Below, one piece after another: positions 61,543-64,000 of a stretch of DNA of 64,000 bases; position 1 is the stretch's first letter; each line of letters begins with the position of its first letter. The notes under the pieces are model-generated. The model was not told the DNA's origin. It was given only the letters and a program-made list of their open reading frames with translations, and made no database searches. A program made the translations under genes and the position numbers. Location of the stretch: assembly GCA_034435435.1 (NCBI GenBank), contig DAOTXN010000111.1:1-64000 (forward strand). The letters run 5' to 3'. Source of the DNA: DAOTXN01 sp034435435 (GTDB lineage: Bacteria > Chloroflexota > Anaerolineae > S140-20).

Positions 61543-62469
61543 ATGACGGCGAAGGAAATCGACGTAGGCGGGATTCCCATAACGCGCCCCTCGCGCCGGC
61601 AGAGGTGGCGAGAGGGCCTGTCTATTCTCTGGCGCTCCAAAGTCGCAGTTGTCGGCCTGGCCATCGTGCTCTTTTGGGTATTGGTCGCCATCTTTGCCCC
61701 ACTGATCACAAAATACGATCCGAATGTCGAAGACTCAAACGCCAGAAATCAGGGTCCTTCGGCGGCCCACTGGCTGGGTACTGACCATAAAGGGCGCGAC
61801 CTGTGGTCACGAGTGGCTTATGGCGGTCAGATTATCCTCATCAAGTGGCCGGTTTCTAACAAGTTTTGGATCCCCGGCGGCGTGGCGCTGTGGGGAGTGT
61901 TCATCGCCCTGGCAGTGGGCTGTACCTTGGGATTGTTATCGGGTTATTACGGCGGCTGGGTGGACGAGATTGTGATGCGCATTCTGGATGCCATGATGGC
62001 CTTTCCCACCATTTTGCTTTACCTCATCATCATCGCCGCCGTAGGCGCGTCGGCGACCAACGTCGTCATTGCCATCATGATCGCCGGTGCGCCCGGCATC
62101 GCCCGCCTGGTGCGCGGTCTGGCCCTGGATATCCGCACGCGAGATTACATCGCCGCTGCCCAGACCCGGGGCGAGCCTGGATGGTGGATGATGTTTGTCG
62201 AAATCCTGCCCAATGCCCGCGGTCCCATCATCATTGACGCGATGCTACGGGTGGGTTATGCCATCTTTTCCATCGGCACGCTGGGTTTTCTGGGCCTGGG
62301 GTTGCCGCCCCCGAATCCTGACTGGGGGAGTATGGTGCAGGCCGGCCACGCCCACGTATTCACCAATGCTTGGGGCGTCATCTGGCCAACGGTCGCCATT
62401 TCCTCCCTGGTGGTCGGGCTGAATCTGCTGGCCGACGGCTTGCGTGAAGAGTCGCTGCGGTATCAGTAA
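61543..62469 (+). CDS. ABC transporter permease, DppC type
   Basis: A 308-residue permease starting at ATG 61543, where GGAG lies nine bases upstream; longer upstream frames are not supported. Family features: cytoplasmic RQRWREGLSILWRSKVAVVGLAIVL segment with helix, HWLGTDHKGRDLWSRVAYGG, the coupling loop LDIRTRDYIAAAQTRGE, and LGFLGLGLPPPNPDWGSMVQ. Completes the membrane part with the DppB-type subunit. Confidence 0.95.
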   Translation: MTAKEIDVGGIPITRPSRRQRWREGLSILWRSKVAVVGLAIVLFWVLVAIFAPLITKYDPNVEDSNARNQGPSAAHWLGTDHKGRDLWSRVAYGGQIILIKWPVSNKFWIPGGVALWGVFIALAVGCTLGLLSGYYGGWVDEIVMRILDAMMAFPTILLYLIIIAAVGASATNVVIAIMIAGAPGIARLVRGLALDIRTRDYIAAAQTRGEPGWWMMFVEILPNARGPIIIDAMLRVGYAIFSIGTLGFLGLGLPPPNPDWGSMVQAGHAHVFTNAWGVIWPTVAISSLVVGLNLLADGLREESLRYQ

Positions 62470-62491
62470 CCTCGGCCTCAATGGAGGTGCT

Positions 62492-64000
62492 ATGAAATCG
62501 AACCTGGAATGGACCACCGATACGGAAGAGTATGGAATCAAGACCCCGATCTTGCGGGTCGAAAACCTGGCTATCTCGTACGAGACGCGCAAGGGCGACG
62601 TGCCTGCCGTGCGCGATGTGAGCTTTGACATTCAACGCGGCGAGGCGCACAGTATCGTAGGCGAATCAGGTTGTGGCAAGAGCACCGTCGCCTTTGGCAT
62701 CGTCAATTTTTTGGGGCGCAACGGCCGCATTGTCAGCGGCCACATTCTTTTTCAAGGCCAGAACCTGGTGGGGCGCTCGCCCGAAGAACTGCGGCGTATC
62801 CGGGGCGACCGCATCGCCATGGTCTACCAGGACCCCATGCAGGCGCTCAACCCCTCTATGCGCATTGGCGATCAGATGTCTGAGGTGTTGATCGTCCACC
62901 GGAGTATGAAAAAGGCGGCGGCCGAGGAGCGCTGTGTGCGCATGTTGGAGCGCGTGTACATGCCCGATCCGGCCAACGTGATGCGGCGCTATCCCCATCA
63001 ACTGTCCGGCGGGCAGCAGCAGCGGGTGGTCATTGCCATGGCGCTGCTCAACGACCCGGCGCTGCTGATTATGGACGAGCCGACCACGGCCCTGGACGTG
63101 ACCGTCGAGGCGGCCGTGCTGGACCTGATTGCCGAATTGCAGCGCGAATTCGACACGGCCATCATGTACATCAGCCACAACCTGGGCGTCGTGGCCCGCG
63201 TTTCCAGCCGAGTGGGAGTGATGTACGCTGGCGAGGTGGTGGAGCGCGCCACGGTCCGCGATGTCTATCTGCAACCCTACCATCCCTATACCCAGGGCCT
63301 GATGCGCTGCGTGCCCCGGCTGGGCATGGATAAGCGGAGCAGCTTTTTGTATCCGATCCGGGGACGGGTGCCATCGCCCGCTCATCTACCGCCTGGTTGC
63401 ATCTTTGAACCGCGCTGTGATTACGCGCGAGAAGAATGCCGCATTAAAAAACCCGAATTACGCGAGATAGGGCGCGGTCATTGGACTCGCTGTCACTTTG
63501 CGGAAGAGATTGCTGCGCGGGGCTGGGCGCCGCCGGAAACGATTAAAGATTTGTTACCCACGCTGGATGAATATGAACCCACCCATAAAGCCGAGCCGCT
63601 GCTCAAAGTCGAGCACGCCAAGACTTTCTACAAAGCGCCATCCAAACGGCTCATCGAACGCGAAAAGCAGTACGTCAAGGCGGTGGACGACGTCAGCATC
63701 GCGGTCCGCAAGGGCGAGACATTGGGCATCGTCGGCGAGTCGGGCTGTGGCAAGAGCACACTGGTCAAGACCATCATCGGTATGGAAGAACCTACTGCCG
63801 GCGAGTTTGAGTTTTTAGGGATGGATATTTCGAATCTCGTCTCCAAACGGGACCTATCCATCATCCAAGAGCTTCAAATGGTCTTTCAAAATCCCGATTC
63901 GACGCTCAACCCCTCGTTCACCGTCGGCGCGCAGATCGCCCGCCCGCTGCGCCGTTTCAAAACGGTGCCCAATGCGCAAGTTCGCGACGAAGTGGTGCGT
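62492..64000 (+). CDS. Fused double-ATPase subunit of the peptide ABC transporter (incomplete)
   Basis: Open from ATG 62492 (GGAGG seven bases upstream) to the window end, 503 codons with no stop. The first ATPase (about 18-270) has Walker A GESGCGKST, signature LSGGQQQR, Walker B LLIMDEPTTALDV, and the C-terminal zinc-like motif of DppD (PPGCIFEPRCDYAREEC). The second ATPase starts near residue 385 (LLKVEHAKTFYKA) with a second GESGCGKST near 410. Dpp/Opp systems usually encode DppD and DppF as two genes; here they are one polypeptide in one frame. The end of the second domain lies beyond the window. Confidence 0.92.
   Translation, partial: MKSNLEWTTDTEEYGIKTPILRVENLAISYETRKGDVPAVRDVSFDIQRGEAHSIVGESGCGKSTVAFGIVNFLGRNGRIVSGHILFQGQNLVGRSPEELRRIRGDRIAMVYQDPMQALNPSMRIGDQMSEVLIVHRSMKKAAAEERCVRMLERVYMPDPANVMRRYPHQLSGGQQQRVVIAMALLNDPALLIMDEPTTALDVTVEAAVLDLIAELQREFDTAIMYISHNLGVVARVSSRVGVMYAGEVVERATVRDVYLQPYHPYTQGLMRCVPRLGMDKRSSFLYPIRGRVPSPAHLPPGCIFEPRCDYAREECRIKKPELREIGRGHWTRCHFAEEIAARGWAPPETIKDLLPTLDEYEPTHKAEPLLKVEHAKTFYKAPSKRLIEREKQYVKAVDDVSIAVRKGETLGIVGESGCGKSTLVKTIIGMEEPTAGEFEFLGMDISNLVSKRDLSIIQELQMVFQNPDSTLNPSFTVGAQIARPLRRFKTVPNAQVRDEVVR

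Overview
The window looks like a chromosomal segment of a GC-rich bacterium, most likely a member of the Chloroflexota (Anaerolineae or Caldilineae type). This is inferred from gene content, because no rRNA or tRNA gene is present. The clues are many large GT-C membrane glycosyltransferases that share a C-terminal beta-sandwich module, secreted proteins with FnIII and SH3 domains and Pro/Thr linkers, GAF-rich LuxR-type sensor kinases, an ABC-2 export operon without a membrane-fusion partner, a CIRCE-controlled groES-groEL operon and very frequent short tandem repeats at gene ends. I see no phage, IS transposase, CRISPR array or plasmid functions.

Layout. Positions 170-18080 are a cell-surface block: five GT39-like membrane enzymes, one YfhO-like protein, one flippase-like protein, a secreted FnIII protein and an anchored SH3 protein, nearly all on the minus strand. 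Next come groEL and groES (18197-20165) behind a consensus promoter and a perfect CIRCE operator. Positions 20368-26283 hold a coiled-coil nuclease-like protein, then a tightly packed V4R sensor protein, a single CoA-transferase subunit, a histidine kinase and its NarL-type regulator. Positions 26553-31240 are a complete LivKHMGF-type branched-chain amino acid/amide ABC transporter. Positions 31277-33426 (minus) are a two-gene ABC-2 exporter. Positions 33669-36898 carry two envelope enzymes (amidase and L,D-transpeptidase) and a phenylacetate-CoA-ligase-like protein. A Ser/Thr kinase with TPRs, a nucleotidyltransferase and a second GAF histidine kinase follow (37144-42609). A glycoside hydrolase-O-antigen ligase fusion and a G5/beta-propeller lipoprotein (minus) lie before 47584.

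Positions 47641-53434 form a clean regulatory unit: a consensus promoter with a palindromic operator, then TetR, an alpha/beta hydrolase with an Asp nucleophile, two ABC-2 permeases and two ABC ATPases, nearly all translationally coupled. An MFS protein and two adjacent PII-like (cyclic-di-AMP receptor type) proteins follow on the minus strand (53451-55393). The last block (55643-64000, plus) has a FadR-type regulator, a corrinoid protein, an aminotransferase and a peptide-type ABC transporter whose fused double-ATPase gene runs off the window.

The most unusual signals are several unrelated 7-bp tandem-repeat word families (one array lies in frame inside the ligase gene), a 117-bp inverted-repeat element exactly in the leader of the Ser/Thr kinase gene, the paired PII-like proteins of different loop length, an orphan corrinoid protein beside a peptide transporter, and a permease with a roughly 120-residue external insertion.
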